Positions 53,343-62,647 are shown, counted from the stretch's first letter. The stretch: DNA of 64,000 bases from Methylophilus glucosoxydans (GCF_042676145.1 NZ_JBHTJW010000002.1:1054001-1118000); one strand, 5' to 3'. Translations and numbers: made by a program. The notes: a model not told the origin generated them from the sequence alone.

Positions 53343-54246
53343 GCGTTTATTGACATTGCTGCCTGTGGTGTTGGGGGTGCTCTGCCTGACATTCCTGCTA
53401 CTACATCTGGTGCCGGGCGATCCGGTGGATGTCATGCTGGGCGAGTCTGCCAGTGCGGCCGACCGCGAGGCACTCAAAGCAGAACTCGGCCTGAATCAGC
53501 CAATGTGGCAGCAGTTTTTGCAATATACCGCCCATCTCTTGCATGGTGACTTTGGCGTCTCCATACACAAGCATACCGATATTTCAACCTTGTTGCTGCA
53601 AACCTATCCAGCGACCATGCTATTGGCGGTGTCGGCCTTGTGCATAGGCATCAGTATTGGTGTGCCGCTGGGCGTTTGGTCTGCACTCAAGGCAGGACAT
53701 TGGCAAGACGTGATGATCACCTTGTTCAGTATCCGTGTCGCGGCCATGCCTGCATTCTGGCTCGGGCCCTTGCTCATGCTGGTGTTTGCCGTCTGGCTGG
53801 GCTGGTTGCCCGTGAGCGGGATGGAAAGCGCGGCAAGTGTAGTGTTGCCCGCGCTGACTCTGGGCTTGGGCTTAAGTGCCATTCTTACGCGCATGACACG
53901 CACCAGCTTGCTCGAGGTCTTGCATGAAGACTATATCCGCACGGCGCGCGCCAAAGGCTTAAGTGAGCAACAAGTGATCCTTAAACATGCCCTGCGGGCG
54001 GCCTTGTTGCCGCTGGTGACCATTGTTGGTCTGCAAATGGGCAGTTTGCTGGCCGGGGCGGTGATCACAGAAACCATTTTTGGCTGGAATGGCGTCGGCC
54101 GCCTGCTGGTGGATAGCATAGAAAAACGCGACTACCCGGTGACGCAAGCCTGTGTGCTGGTGATTGCCTTGAGCTATGTACTGATTAACCAGGGCACAGA
54201 TTTGGCCTATCGCTGGCTGGATCCACGCACGCGAGGTCAGGCATGA
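53335..54246 (+). CDS. ABC transporter permease, oligopeptide (DppB/OppB-like)
   Basis: 303 residues, starting MIKRLLTLLPVVLGVLCLTFLLLHLVPGDPV, the DppB/OppB hallmark. The ATG at 53335 is the only one giving this start; the open frame back to 53281 lies in the L,D-transpeptidase gene. About six TM helices and the EAA loop (EDYIRTARAKGLSEQQVILKHALRAALLPLV) are present. It overlaps the transpeptidase by 8 bp and the next permease by 4 bp. Confidence 0.93.
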   Translation: MIKRLLTLLPVVLGVLCLTFLLLHLVPGDPVDVMLGESASAADREALKAELGLNQPMWQQFLQYTAHLLHGDFGVSIHKHTDISTLLLQTYPATMLLAVSALCIGISIGVPLGVWSALKAGHWQDVMITLFSIRVAAMPAFWLGPLLMLVFAVWLGWLPVSGMESAASVVLPALTLGLGLSAILTRMTRTSLLEVLHEDYIRTARAKGLSEQQVILKHALRAALLPLVTIVGLQMGSLLAGAVITETIFGWNGVGRLLVDSIEKRDYPVTQACVLVIALSYVLINQGTDLAYRWLDPRTRGQA

Positions 54247-55040
54247 AGACCTTTTCGCTGCTGACCCTGGCGTTTTGGCTGCTGGCGGTACTGCTTGGTC
54301 GCCTGGTCGAGATGAGTCCCAACCAGATTGATCTGGATGCGATTTTGCAGTGGCCAAGTGCACAACACTGGCTGGGGACTGATGATCTGGGCCGTGACAT
54401 TCTGGCACGCGTGTTACATGGCGTGGAAGTGTCATTCATGGTGACGGTGATTGTGACGACCATGACCATGGCGATAGGGCTGACGATAGGCTTGCTGGCC
54501 GGGTATCATGGCGGCAGACTGGATGATGTACTCATGCAAATCACCAGTATTTTTCTGGCGTTTCCCGGGATCTTGCTGGCGATTGCGTTTGCCGCCGTGC
54601 TGGGTGCGGGTCTCAATAACCTGATCCTGGCCTTATGTCTGACCGGCTGGGTGACCTACGCCAGACTATCGCGCGGGCAAGCTCTGGCACTACGCCAGCG
54701 CCTGCATGTGCTGGCGGCCGAGTCATTGGGCGCTGGTGCATGGCGCATCATGTTGCGCCACATCTTGCCGCTAGTGCTGTCGATTTTAATGGTTGAGGCC
54801 GCCTACAGCATGGCCAGTGTCATGATTGCCGAAGCTTCGCTGTCCTTTCTTGGCCTGGGGATTCAGGCCCCGGAGGCCTCATGGGGTGCCATGTTGCGTG
54901 ATGCGGTGCGCTTTATGCTGGTCGCCCCCCATTATGTGTTGACCGTAGGCGTGTGCATGATGAGTCTGATCCTAGCAATTAACTTGGGGGGGGATGTCCT
55001 GCGGGACAAGCTGGATGTGCGTCAGGGAGTGCAAGCATGA
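54243..55040 (+). CDS. ABC transporter permease, oligopeptide (DppC/OppC-like)
   Basis: 265 residues. It has HWLGTDDLGRDILARVLHG, the DppC/OppC N-terminal hallmark, and the EAA loop (VLAAESLGAGAWRIMLRHILPLV). About five or six TM helices are predicted. Short N-terminus compared with OppC. No ATP-binding protein gene follows; the next gene is a YhhQ-type transporter overlapping by 4 bp, so the ATPases must come from elsewhere. Confidence 0.93.
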   Translation: MKTFSLLTLAFWLLAVLLGRLVEMSPNQIDLDAILQWPSAQHWLGTDDLGRDILARVLHGVEVSFMVTVIVTTMTMAIGLTIGLLAGYHGGRLDDVLMQITSIFLAFPGILLAIAFAAVLGAGLNNLILALCLTGWVTYARLSRGQALALRQRLHVLAAESLGAGAWRIMLRHILPLVLSILMVEAAYSMASVMIAEASLSFLGLGIQAPEASWGAMLRDAVRFMLVAPHYVLTVGVCMMSLILAINLGGDVLRDKLDVRQGVQA

Positions 55041-55729
55041 AAAAACAATACCGTTATTACGATCTGATCATGGCCGCATTTGCGGTCGTGCTGGTTTGTT
55101 CCAACCTGATCGGCCCCGGTAAAATCACTGAAATCCACGCCCCTGTGCTGGGGGCACTCACGTTTGGCGCGGGCATCATGTTTTTCCCCATCAGTTTTAT
55201 TTTTGGCGATATCCTCACTGAGGTGTATGGCTATGCCGCCTCGCGTCGCGTCATTTGGACCGGCTTTATCTGCCTGGCTTTTGCCAGCCTGATGGCCTGG
55301 GTGATTGTGGCCTTGCCGCCCGCACCGGACTGGCATGATCAGGCGGCCTATCAATCTGTGTTTGGCTCGACCGCCCGCATAGCGCTGGCTTCGCTGGTGT
55401 CTTTTGTGGCCGGTGAGTTTGTGAATTCATTTGTCCTGGCCAAAATGAAAGTGTTGACCAGTGGCCGCTGGTTATGGAGCCGCACCATAGGCTCGACCAT
55501 TTTTGGCGAGGCGGTTGATACCATGTTATTTTTTCCGCTGGCCTTTTATGGCTCAGGCGAATTCCCAGATGCCATGATGCCGCAAATTGTGCTGGCGCAA
55601 TTTACGGCCAAAGTGCTGGTAGAAGTCGCTTTCACGCCAGTCACCTATAAAATCGTCGCTTTTCTCAAACGGGCAGAAAAAGAAGACTATTACGATACCC
55701 ATACCGACTTTAGCCCGTTTAAGCTTTAA
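55037..55729 (+). CDS. Queuosine-precursor transporter, YhhQ family
   Basis: 230 residues with about six TM helices, starting MKKQYRYYDLIMAAFAVVLVCSNLIGPGKI. Family features FGDILTEVYGYAASRRVIW and FGEAVDTMLFFPLAF are present. YhhQ family members take up preQ0 or preQ1 for queuosine. It overlaps the permease stop by 4 bp (ATGA), which may be coincidence of packing. No preQ1 riboswitch is seen upstream. Confidence 0.9.
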   Translation: MKKQYRYYDLIMAAFAVVLVCSNLIGPGKITEIHAPVLGALTFGAGIMFFPISFIFGDILTEVYGYAASRRVIWTGFICLAFASLMAWVIVALPPAPDWHDQAAYQSVFGSTARIALASLVSFVAGEFVNSFVLAKMKVLTSGRWLWSRTIGSTIFGEAVDTMLFFPLAFYGSGEFPDAMMPQIVLAQFTAKVLVEVAFTPVTYKIVAFLKRAEKEDYYDTHTDFSPFKL

Positions 55730-55768
55730 ACTGGCTACCTTTGACAACTTCTGATTATCGGAACCCCA

Positions 55769-56896
55769 TTGACCCTGATTAACTGGTACGAAAAAAACAA
55801 AACACAAGCCGCTGACTGGCAGTCAGAAGCGGGTAACCCTGCGCCCAAAGCCGTGGTGATTGCAGACGACACCACCAAAGCGGATGAAGCCTACCGTCTG
55901 GCGTGTGAGGGCACCGCCTTGCTATATCGCGGTGACTTTCAAAATGCCAAGCAATTGCTGCAAGCGATTACGCGGCGTGTAGACCGAAAACCAGTCAAAC
56001 CGGCGGCTAGCCTGCTGGAAGCGTTTCACCAGCATCGCGCGCGCCAGATCGGTCGTGCCAATATTACGAATAAAGTATTAATCGAGCTTAAATATGGTGC
56101 CTGCGATTTACCGCGTGCGCCAGACGTTAAAGCGGCTGTGCAGGCGGCTTTGATTGTGGATGACAACACAGGCAAACTGCCTGCAAGACTTGTGCTCTCA
56201 TTGCGTGAGTTGCTAGGCATGGTGGGCGCGCATGAATGGCGTAAAAAAGGCGTGCCGATTCATGCGCTGAATGCCAATATACATGCGCATTACGGGGTGT
56301 ATTCGCCCATACGTGGTGAGTATCTCGACCTCATTGACCAGGCGCCGCTTAGTAGTCCGCAGGTGGCCTGGGATATTGGTACCGGCACGGGGGTGATTGC
56401 CGCCATTTTAGTAGCGCGGGGCGTCAAGCAAGTCGTCGCAACGGACAACCAGCCGCGAGCATTGACGTGTGCCACCGAAAACATCCAGCGGTTGAATATG
56501 CAAAGCCATATTCAAGTCATGCAGGCAGACTTGTTTCCAGCGGGTAGTGCGGACCTGATTGTCTGTAATCCTCCCTGGCTACCTGCCAAAGCGAATGCGC
56601 CGATTGAGCATGCCGTGTATGACCCCGAAAGCAAGATGCTGAAAGGCTTTTTAAGTGGCTTGAAAGCGCATTTAAATCCTGAGGGCGAGGGGTGGCTGAT
56701 AATGTCTAATTTGGCTGAGCAGATTGGCTTGCGCCAGCCTGAGGCCTTAAATACATGGATCCATGAAGCAGGGTTGCAGGTGGTCGACAAGCTGGATATT
56801 GCGCCAACACATGCCAAGGCCAGCGATCAATCGGATCCGTTATATGCTGCCCGTGCCAAAGAAGTAACCAGTCTTTATCGGTTAAAATGCGTTTGA
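55769..56896 (+). CDS. Class I SAM-dependent methyltransferase, HemK-like (NPPW motif)
   Basis: 375 residues from TTG at 55769; the Shine-Dalgarno is weak, so the exact start is unsure. An N-terminal domain of about 170 residues is unknown. The C-terminal half has motif I AWDIGTGTGVIAAILVARG, VVATDNQPRAL and the catalytic-type IVCNPPWLPAKA. NPPW rather than NPPY points to a methyltransferase of RNA or amide nitrogen, with no family name I can give. It lies between a transporter and nagZ. Confidence 0.8.
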   Translation: MTLINWYEKNKTQAADWQSEAGNPAPKAVVIADDTTKADEAYRLACEGTALLYRGDFQNAKQLLQAITRRVDRKPVKPAASLLEAFHQHRARQIGRANITNKVLIELKYGACDLPRAPDVKAAVQAALIVDDNTGKLPARLVLSLRELLGMVGAHEWRKKGVPIHALNANIHAHYGVYSPIRGEYLDLIDQAPLSSPQVAWDIGTGTGVIAAILVARGVKQVVATDNQPRALTCATENIQRLNMQSHIQVMQADLFPAGSADLIVCNPPWLPAKANAPIEHAVYDPESKMLKGFLSGLKAHLNPEGEGWLIMSNLAEQIGLRQPEALNTWIHEAGLQVVDKLDIAPTHAKASDQSDPLYAARAKEVTSLYRLKCV

Positions 56897-56919
56897 ATTT
56901 TGAATAATAGGAATTTGTT

Positions 56920-57966
56920 ATGTCTTTAGGTCCCGTCATGCTGGATGTGGTCGGCAAGGAACTCACCGCCGACGATATCCGCCGCTTGCAACATCCGCTA
57001 GTCGGCGGGGTGATTCTGTTTGCGCGTAACTTTGAGAGTTGCGCGCAGCTCAAGGCACTCACAGCCAGTATACATGCGGTGCGTCAGCCGCCGCTGCTGA
57101 TTGCCGTGGATCATGAAGGCGGTCGCGTGCAGCGCTTCCGAGAAGGCTTTACCAAAATCCCGCCCATGCGCGAGTTTGGCCATATTTGGGACAAAAACCC
57201 ACGCAAAGCGAAAGAGCTGGCGGTAGAGGCCGGGTATGTGCTGGGCGCAGAGCTAAGGGCGCATGGCGTGGATTTCAGCTTTACGCCAGTGTTGGATATG
57301 GACTATGGCGACAGCCTGGTGATTGGGGATCGCGCGTTTCACCGTGATCCGCAGGCGATTAATGAGTTGGCGTTTAGCCTGATGCAAGGCCTTAAAAAGG
57401 CTGGCATGGCTGCGGTAGGCAAACATTTCCCCGGGCATGGTTTTGTGGTGGCAGATTCGCATGTGAGCATTCCGGTGGATGATCGCGAGTTTGACCAGAT
57501 TGCACAAAACGATATGCAGCCGTTTGTACGCATGATAGACGAGGGCTTGCATGCGGTGATGCCCGCACATGTGATTTATCCCAAGGTCGATGATAAACCG
57601 GCCGGCTTCTCGTCCCGCTGGCTTCAAAAAGTGCTGCGTGAGCGCTTGGGTTTTAATGGTGTGATTTTCAGTGATGACTTGAGTATGGAGGGCGCCACCG
57701 TGGCAGGCGACGTCACTGCACGAACCATGGCTGCTTTGGACGCCGGGTGCGATATGGTGTTGTTATGCAACCGCCCGGACTTGGCCGATGAATTGTTGAA
57801 CAAGTTAACGTGGAAGATTTCTGCACAAAGTATTGCGCGCCTGGCACGTATGCATGGTGGTCATCATCCGCAGGATATGGTGGCATTACGTGAGTCTGCG
57901 GCCTATGTAGAAGCGGTCAAGCGTGTGGCCATGGTCGGTCAAAAAGAGGCGGATTTGTTTGCTTGA
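56920..57966 (+). CDS. nagZ: Beta-N-acetylhexosaminidase NagZ
   Basis: 348 residues of the glycoside hydrolase family 3 fold. Markers are GGVILFARNFES, VDHEGGRVQRFREGFTKIPPM, KHFPGHGFVVADSHVSIP (histidine acid/base dyad) and GVIFSDDLSMEGA (nucleophile Asp). It removes GlcNAc from cytoplasmic anhydromuropeptides in cell-wall recycling; in Enterobacteria its product controls ampC. AGGAA lies 6 nt before the start. With two lytic transglycosylases and an L,D-transpeptidase, it supports an active wall-recycling system. Confidence 0.96.
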   Translation: MSLGPVMLDVVGKELTADDIRRLQHPLVGGVILFARNFESCAQLKALTASIHAVRQPPLLIAVDHEGGRVQRFREGFTKIPPMREFGHIWDKNPRKAKELAVEAGYVLGAELRAHGVDFSFTPVLDMDYGDSLVIGDRAFHRDPQAINELAFSLMQGLKKAGMAAVGKHFPGHGFVVADSHVSIPVDDREFDQIAQNDMQPFVRMIDEGLHAVMPAHVIYPKVDDKPAGFSSRWLQKVLRERLGFNGVIFSDDLSMEGATVAGDVTARTMAALDAGCDMVLLCNRPDLADELLNKLTWKISAQSIARLARMHGGHHPQDMVALRESAAYVEAVKRVAMVGQKEADLFA

Positions 57967-58038
57967 AGCCGGACGGTTGCGGTAAGCTAGACAATTATTG
58001 ATGACAATCTAATCACGGCGTAAACATCGGTATCAATT

Positions 58039-58938
58039 ATGAAATGGATCATTCTTGGCATTTTCTTGGCTTCGGTCAGTTATGTGCACTTCAGGGGCAA
58101 GGTTAGGCACCGCTTTTATCGCCAGATATTTGACCATTCCGGCATTGTTTCGCCATTCAATGTATTTTTATACCTGTTCTCCAAAGCGCCGACCACGCCG
58201 TATTTGCCGGTGCATGACTTCCCGGAACTGAAAGCGATCACCGACCGCTGGCAAGAGATCCGTGAAGAAGCGTTGTATGTACGCGAACAGGAGCGCATTG
58301 CTGCGGCCAAGACCAATAACGATGCCGGGTTTAACTCGTTTTTTAAAACCGGCTGGAAACGTTTTTATCTTAAGTGGTATGACGCACATCATCCCTCTGC
58401 CAGCATTTACTGCCCAAAAACAGTCGCCTTACTGCAAAGCATCCCCAGCGTCAAAGCTGCCATGTTTGCCGAGCTGCCGCCGGGCGCGCATCTTCGTCCG
58501 CACCGTGATCCCTATGCTGGCTCTTTGCGCTTTCATCTAGGGCTTGCCACCCCTAATGACGATCAGTGTTTTATCCGCGTTGATGGTGAGGATTACAGCT
58601 GGCGTGATGGACAGGCCGTCATGTTTGATGAAACCTATATCCATGAAGCCTATAACAAGACCGATGAAACGCGTGTGATTCTGTTTTGCGACATTGAGCG
58701 CCCCATGCGCTACCGCTGGGCGCAGACAGTCAATCGGTTTCTGGCCAATACCATCGTTACTGCGGCCAGCTCGCCAAATGAAGCCGGGGACCAGACCGGC
58801 GTCATTAACCGCCTGTTTCATTATGCCTGGGTGATCGGTCAGTACCGCCGCCGTTTTAAAAAGTGGAATAAAACCGTTTATCAAATCACGCGCATCGTGC
58901 TGATTGCGGTAGTCATTTACGGGCTGTGGAAGCTGTAA
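58039..58938 (+). CDS. LpxO-like lipid A hydroxylase (aspartyl/asparaginyl beta-hydroxylase family)
   Basis: 299 residues. It starts MKWIILGIFLASVSYVHFRGKVRHRFYRQIFDHSG, close to Salmonella LpxO, with an N-terminal TM helix. The iron ligands are in HRDPYAGSLRFHLGL (HxD) and VMFDETYIHEAYN (distal His), with Arg in ETRVILF for 2-oxoglutarate. A C-terminal TM helix (about 280-297) is present. LpxO puts a hydroxyl group on a secondary acyl chain of lipid A. Confidence 0.86.
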   Translation: MKWIILGIFLASVSYVHFRGKVRHRFYRQIFDHSGIVSPFNVFLYLFSKAPTTPYLPVHDFPELKAITDRWQEIREEALYVREQERIAAAKTNNDAGFNSFFKTGWKRFYLKWYDAHHPSASIYCPKTVALLQSIPSVKAAMFAELPPGAHLRPHRDPYAGSLRFHLGLATPNDDQCFIRVDGEDYSWRDGQAVMFDETYIHEAYNKTDETRVILFCDIERPMRYRWAQTVNRFLANTIVTAASSPNEAGDQTGVINRLFHYAWVIGQYRRRFKKWNKTVYQITRIVLIAVVIYGLWKL

Positions 58939-59050
58939 ACTGAACGATTGTTCACACAAATGTCACGCAAAGCCTTGAAACTTTAGGTGTTTGCCATTAT
59001 CTTAACTACAGAAGCTGCTTTTAGTTTTAATTGAAAAGAGGAAATACACT

Positions 59051-59737
59051 ATGTCAGATATGCAAGTTTTAGGTCGTGACGGTCAATTATCCGAAACGCA
59101 AAATCGCGTACTGCGCAATACATACGCCTTGCTGGGTTTGAGCATGGTGCCAACCGTGATCGGTGCCTATGTTGGCCTGCAGATGAATTTTGGCTGGATG
59201 GCGGCACACCCGTTCATGTTCTTTATCGGTTTTATGGCTGTCATGTTTGGTATGTTTAAACTGATTGCGGTTAACCAGAACAGCGGTGTAGGCGTGTGGT
59301 TGTTGTTGGCACTGACGTTTGTCTTTGGTGTGATGCTTGGCCCTATCCTGCAATTTGCCCTGCATCTGCGCAACGGCGCTGAAATTGTAGGCTTGGCTGC
59401 TGCCGGGACTGGGATCACTTTCTTAAGCTTGGCTGGCATTGGTTCTTCCCCAGCCCGTGACTTCAGCGGTATCGGCAAGTTCCTGATGATAGGTCTGATT
59501 CTGGCCATTGTCGCTGGTTTGGCTAATATGTACTTCCAGATTCCAGCCTTGTCATTGGCAATCTCTGGTGTCTCAGTACTGATTTTCTCCGGCTACATTT
59601 TGTACGACGTGAACCAGATCGTGCGTGGCGGTCAGACCAACTATGTGATGGCGACCTTGAATCTGTATCTGGATATCTACAACCTGTTTGTGAACCTGTT
59701 GAATATTTTGCTGGCAGTATTAGGCAACCGCGACTAA
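59051..59737 (+). CDS. Bax inhibitor-1/YccA family membrane protein
   Basis: 228 residues with seven TM helices. It starts with a short cytoplasmic tail and then TQNRVLRNTYALLGLSMV, and has GIGSSPARDFSGIGKFLMIGL and the C-terminal YILYDVNQIVRGGQTNYVMATLNLYLDIYNLFV, the signature of the family (the Asp pair is a proton/calcium sensor). In E. coli YccA modulates the FtsH protease. AGAGGAAA lies before its ATG. Confidence 0.94.
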   Translation: MSDMQVLGRDGQLSETQNRVLRNTYALLGLSMVPTVIGAYVGLQMNFGWMAAHPFMFFIGFMAVMFGMFKLIAVNQNSGVGVWLLLALTFVFGVMLGPILQFALHLRNGAEIVGLAAAGTGITFLSLAGIGSSPARDFSGIGKFLMIGLILAIVAGLANMYFQIPALSLAISGVSVLIFSGYILYDVNQIVRGGQTNYVMATLNLYLDIYNLFVNLLNILLAVLGNRD

Positions 59738-59757
59738 GTTCTGAGTTTTTCCATCTC

Positions 59758-59789
59758 AAAAAACCCGCCAAGCATTTGGCGGGTTTTTT
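59758..59789 (+). terminator. Rho-independent terminator after the BI-1 gene
   Basis: AAAAAACCCGCCAA (59758-59771) pairs perfectly with TTGGCGGGTTTTTT (59776-59789) around GCAT. The arms end in an A run and a T run, so it works on both strands. Confidence 0.93.
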
Positions 59790-59926
59790 ATTTGCATCAA
59801 TTTAGTTCATGCGAAAAAAGAGTTTGTGATTGGTTGTTTTTAGCCAGCGTGGTTTATTTCAGCCATATGCATTACTGCTTTTAATGTGAGATATTTTTAA
59901 ATTATTGATTTTATTAATAAAAAATA

Positions 59927-59940
59927 CACTTAATTAAGTG
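59927..59940. repeat. Palindrome CACTTAATTAAGTG next to the TonB-receptor promoter
   Basis: A perfect 14-bp palindrome whose last base is the first G of the predicted sigma-54 -24 element. Its position is typical of an operator. The following gene starts 41 bp later. Confidence 0.55.
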
Positions 59941-59954
59941 GTTCGGTTTTTGCA
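59939..59954 (+). promoter_or_regulatory. Predicted sigma-54 promoter of the TonB-dependent receptor gene
   Basis: TGGTTCGGTTTTTGCA: GG at 59940-59941 and GC at 59952-59953, exactly ten bases apart, as in the TGGCACG-N4-TTGCA consensus. TGG, CG and TTGCA agree; C and A of GGCA are T here. Transcription would start near 59965, giving a leader of about 16 nt that holds little more than the Shine-Dalgarno. Confidence 0.6.
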
Positions 59955-59958
59955 GTAT

Positions 59959-59976
59959 CTCCTCCACATGGAGGGG
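59959..59976 (+). promoter_or_regulatory. Hairpin covering the ribosome binding site of the TonB-receptor gene
   Basis: CTCCTCC (59959-59965) can pair with GGAGGGG (59970-59976) around ACAT; six pairs are Watson-Crick and one is T-G. The 3' arm is the Shine-Dalgarno, 4 nt before the GTG at 59981. If transcripts start upstream of 59959 the hairpin would hide it. The predicted sigma-54 start (about 59965) would remove the 5' arm, so the hairpin and the promoter give opposite pictures. Confidence 0.5.
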
Positions 59977-59980
59977 TGAA

Positions 59981-62647
59981 GTGCTTAATAAAAAAATAAA
60001 ATCAGTATTGCTTTTAGGGGTTTATTCTTGTTTTTCAATCGCGGCAGATACCAATGATGCTGTTGTCTCTAGTAAAGAAGTCAAAGCTATTGAGTCAACA
60101 AAGGGCATTGAATTAGATGAGGTAGAGGTCAAGGCTAAGCGAAGAACTGTCATTACACCTTTGCCCGGATTAGTCATAGACCGGGAGCAAATGACCACTA
60201 ATGTTCAAAGTATCAGTGGTAAAGAAATTGCGGATTCTAAATCAGTCAATATTACTGACTTAATGAATAGCACAATGCAATCTGTGACTATTAATGACTA
60301 CACCGGTAATCCTTTTCAACAAGATCTAAATTTTCGTGGCTTTACAGCTTCACCTCAAATCGGTACGCCGCAGGGTATCTCTGTGTATTTAGATGGTGTA
60401 AGGGTTAATGAGGCTTTTGGAGAGGTTGTAAATTGGGATTTCATTCCCATGAATGCTATAGCCAGTCTTGACTTAATCCCTGGCTCTAATCCTTTATTCG
60501 GATTGAATACACTTGGCGGTGCTTTAGCAATTACCACGAAAAATGGTTTTACGCATAACCAGTTGCATGCAGAAATAATGGGAGGATCTTGGGGAAGGGA
60601 GCAGGCTCAGTTCTCAAATGGCTTCAATAATGGCAAGTTAGGATTATTTGTAGCCTATAACCATTTCAAAGAGGATGGCTGGAGAGATAACTCTCCTTCC
60701 AATGTACGTCAATTATTCACCAGCGCTAATTTACGAAGTGACTATGGTGAGGTTAGTTTGACGGCTTTGAATGTTGACACCGCTTTAACGGGTAATGGTG
60801 TAGTGCCTTATGAAATGTATGAGCAAGATAGGCGAGCAGTTTTTACATCTCCTGATCAGAACAAGAATGGGCTTGAGCACTACAATCTTACGGGTAGATT
60901 TGATCTAAATGATAATCTAACACTTTCTGGGTTGACGTATCGTCGCAGTGTTAAGCAGGGGGCTATTGGTTCAGACTTTTACGATGGCTTCCCGGCGATG
61001 TCTAATCGTATCGGCATTTCAACGCCATTGTGTGCTGATGGGAGCTATCCTGATGGCGGCACTAACTCTGATAGTCCAGGTTCTGGTTGTGCAGGTTTAT
61101 TGCCTAATGGTGTATTAAGTAATTCGAACTTGGATCAGGGCTCAAAAGGGCTTGCATTTCAGTTAAATCACGTCACCGATAAAAATCAATTCACTGCTGG
61201 TGTCACTTATGACACGAATGATATTAATTTTAAGCAAAGTGAAATGTTTGCCGATATTGGCCCTGACCGTCGGTTGATTGAAAACTCAAGTTATTACACA
61301 GACTATGGCTTGATTGCCGCAGAATTTCCGATAGTCAGAAATCGTCTAACCGGTAGTAGCACTACAAAAAGTATTTTTTTGAGTGATACTTGGTCACCTG
61401 TCGAAACTGTTCATTTCACACTTGGAGCAAGGTTCAATCATACTCGAGTTAAGAATTATCTTGAGTCAGAGCGTGGTAAGGCGTTATATCAGTTTGATAA
61501 TCCAACTAGTTATTTTGATTCTGACAATGACAGGTGTGCAGAGAATGACAGTGACTCTGAAGCGCGTTTCATTTGTACAAAAGGAAATTATTTGTACCGA
61601 AGCTTCAATCCCTCTGCAGGCTTTGCATGGGAAGTTAAGCCAAATTTGGTAGCTTATGGCAACGTAAGTAGGGGGGCACGTACCCCTTCGGTCATTGAGC
61701 TTGGTTGTGCTATTGACAGAACGCAAATCGTTAACGACGTAAATTTCCAATTTGGTTGCGCGATCCCAACATCACTTACGGCTGACCCTTATCTCAAGCA
61801 GGTACGATCTACATCTTACGAGGCAGGAACCAGAGGGGTATTGCAGAGCTTTTTAGGCAATCAACCTCTCAACTGGAATCTGAGTCTTTTTAGAACAGAG
61901 CTCTCAAACGATATTCTATTTGTACCCTTAGGTCGTAAGAATCGAGGGGTATTTGATAATTTTGGGGCAACCCTTAGGCAAGGAGTTGAAGCGAGTTTTT
62001 CGAGTACTTGGAACGCACACCGCTTCAGCTTTAACTACACCTGGATGAAAGCGACCTTTGAGTCGCCCTCATCAATAATTAACCCCAATAACAGTTCTAA
62101 CGTTGTTGTTGATTCCCAGAATTATGTATATGTGAAGCCTGGTGATGAGTTGCCAGGAATGCCTAACCATATTATCCAAGCGAGTTGGAATTATACGCCT
62201 ACTAAAAAGTTTGATATGACATTGAATATGGTGTTGCACTCATCATCTTATGTCCGGGGAAATGAGAATAACGAACACCAGCCACGTGCAGCAACAAACA
62301 CTGTAGTGTCTGGCACAAACCGTGATCCTTATGACTATATCGGCAAAGGAACCATTCCCGGTTACGCCGTTTTTAATATTCGCGCCAATTACAAGTTTGA
62401 TAACGGATTTTCCGCATTTGCGCGACTCGATAACTTATTTGACCGTGAATATGCCACAGCGGGAAATCTTGGTCGAACCCCATTTACCCCAGCCAGTGGT
62501 GGGGCTGCAACTGATTCTGCAGGATTTAACTACAACTCTGATCAATGGAAGAACACCACGTTTATTGGTCCTGGTGCGCCGCGAGCCATATGGTTTGGAT
62601 TGAGTTATGACTTGGACTGGAAGTCAAGAAAAACCAAGCTTGATTAG
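59981..62647 (+). CDS. TonB-dependent outer-membrane receptor
   Basis: 888 residues starting at GTG with GGAGGGG 4 nt upstream. A signal peptide (about 1-22) is followed by an N-terminal stretch with LDEVEVKAKRR, a likely TonB box, and a plug domain (about 66-200: FRGFTASPQIGTPQGISVYLDGVRVNE, NTLGGALAITTKNG). The remainder is a 22-strand barrel, and the C-terminal FGLSYDLDW resembles an insertion signal though the last residues are KTKLD. The barrel is Asn/Ser/Tyr-rich with Cys pairs. Substrate unknown; no Fur site or siderophore gene lies nearby. The gene is A+T-richer than the window. Confidence 0.93.
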   Translation: MLNKKIKSVLLLGVYSCFSIAADTNDAVVSSKEVKAIESTKGIELDEVEVKAKRRTVITPLPGLVIDREQMTTNVQSISGKEIADSKSVNITDLMNSTMQSVTINDYTGNPFQQDLNFRGFTASPQIGTPQGISVYLDGVRVNEAFGEVVNWDFIPMNAIASLDLIPGSNPLFGLNTLGGALAITTKNGFTHNQLHAEIMGGSWGREQAQFSNGFNNGKLGLFVAYNHFKEDGWRDNSPSNVRQLFTSANLRSDYGEVSLTALNVDTALTGNGVVPYEMYEQDRRAVFTSPDQNKNGLEHYNLTGRFDLNDNLTLSGLTYRRSVKQGAIGSDFYDGFPAMSNRIGISTPLCADGSYPDGGTNSDSPGSGCAGLLPNGVLSNSNLDQGSKGLAFQLNHVTDKNQFTAGVTYDTNDINFKQSEMFADIGPDRRLIENSSYYTDYGLIAAEFPIVRNRLTGSSTTKSIFLSDTWSPVETVHFTLGARFNHTRVKNYLESERGKALYQFDNPTSYFDSDNDRCAENDSDSEARFICTKGNYLYRSFNPSAGFAWEVKPNLVAYGNVSRGARTPSVIELGCAIDRTQIVNDVNFQFGCAIPTSLTADPYLKQVRSTSYEAGTRGVLQSFLGNQPLNWNLSLFRTELSNDILFVPLGRKNRGVFDNFGATLRQGVEASFSSTWNAHRFSFNYTWMKATFESPSSIINPNNSSNVVVDSQNYVYVKPGDELPGMPNHIIQASWNYTPTKKFDMTLNMVLHSSSYVRGNENNEHQPRAATNTVVSGTNRDPYDYIGKGTIPGYAVFNIRANYKFDNGFSAFARLDNLFDREYATAGNLGRTPFTPASGGAATDSAGFNYNSDQWKNTTFIGPGAPRAIWFGLSYDLDWKSRKTKLD

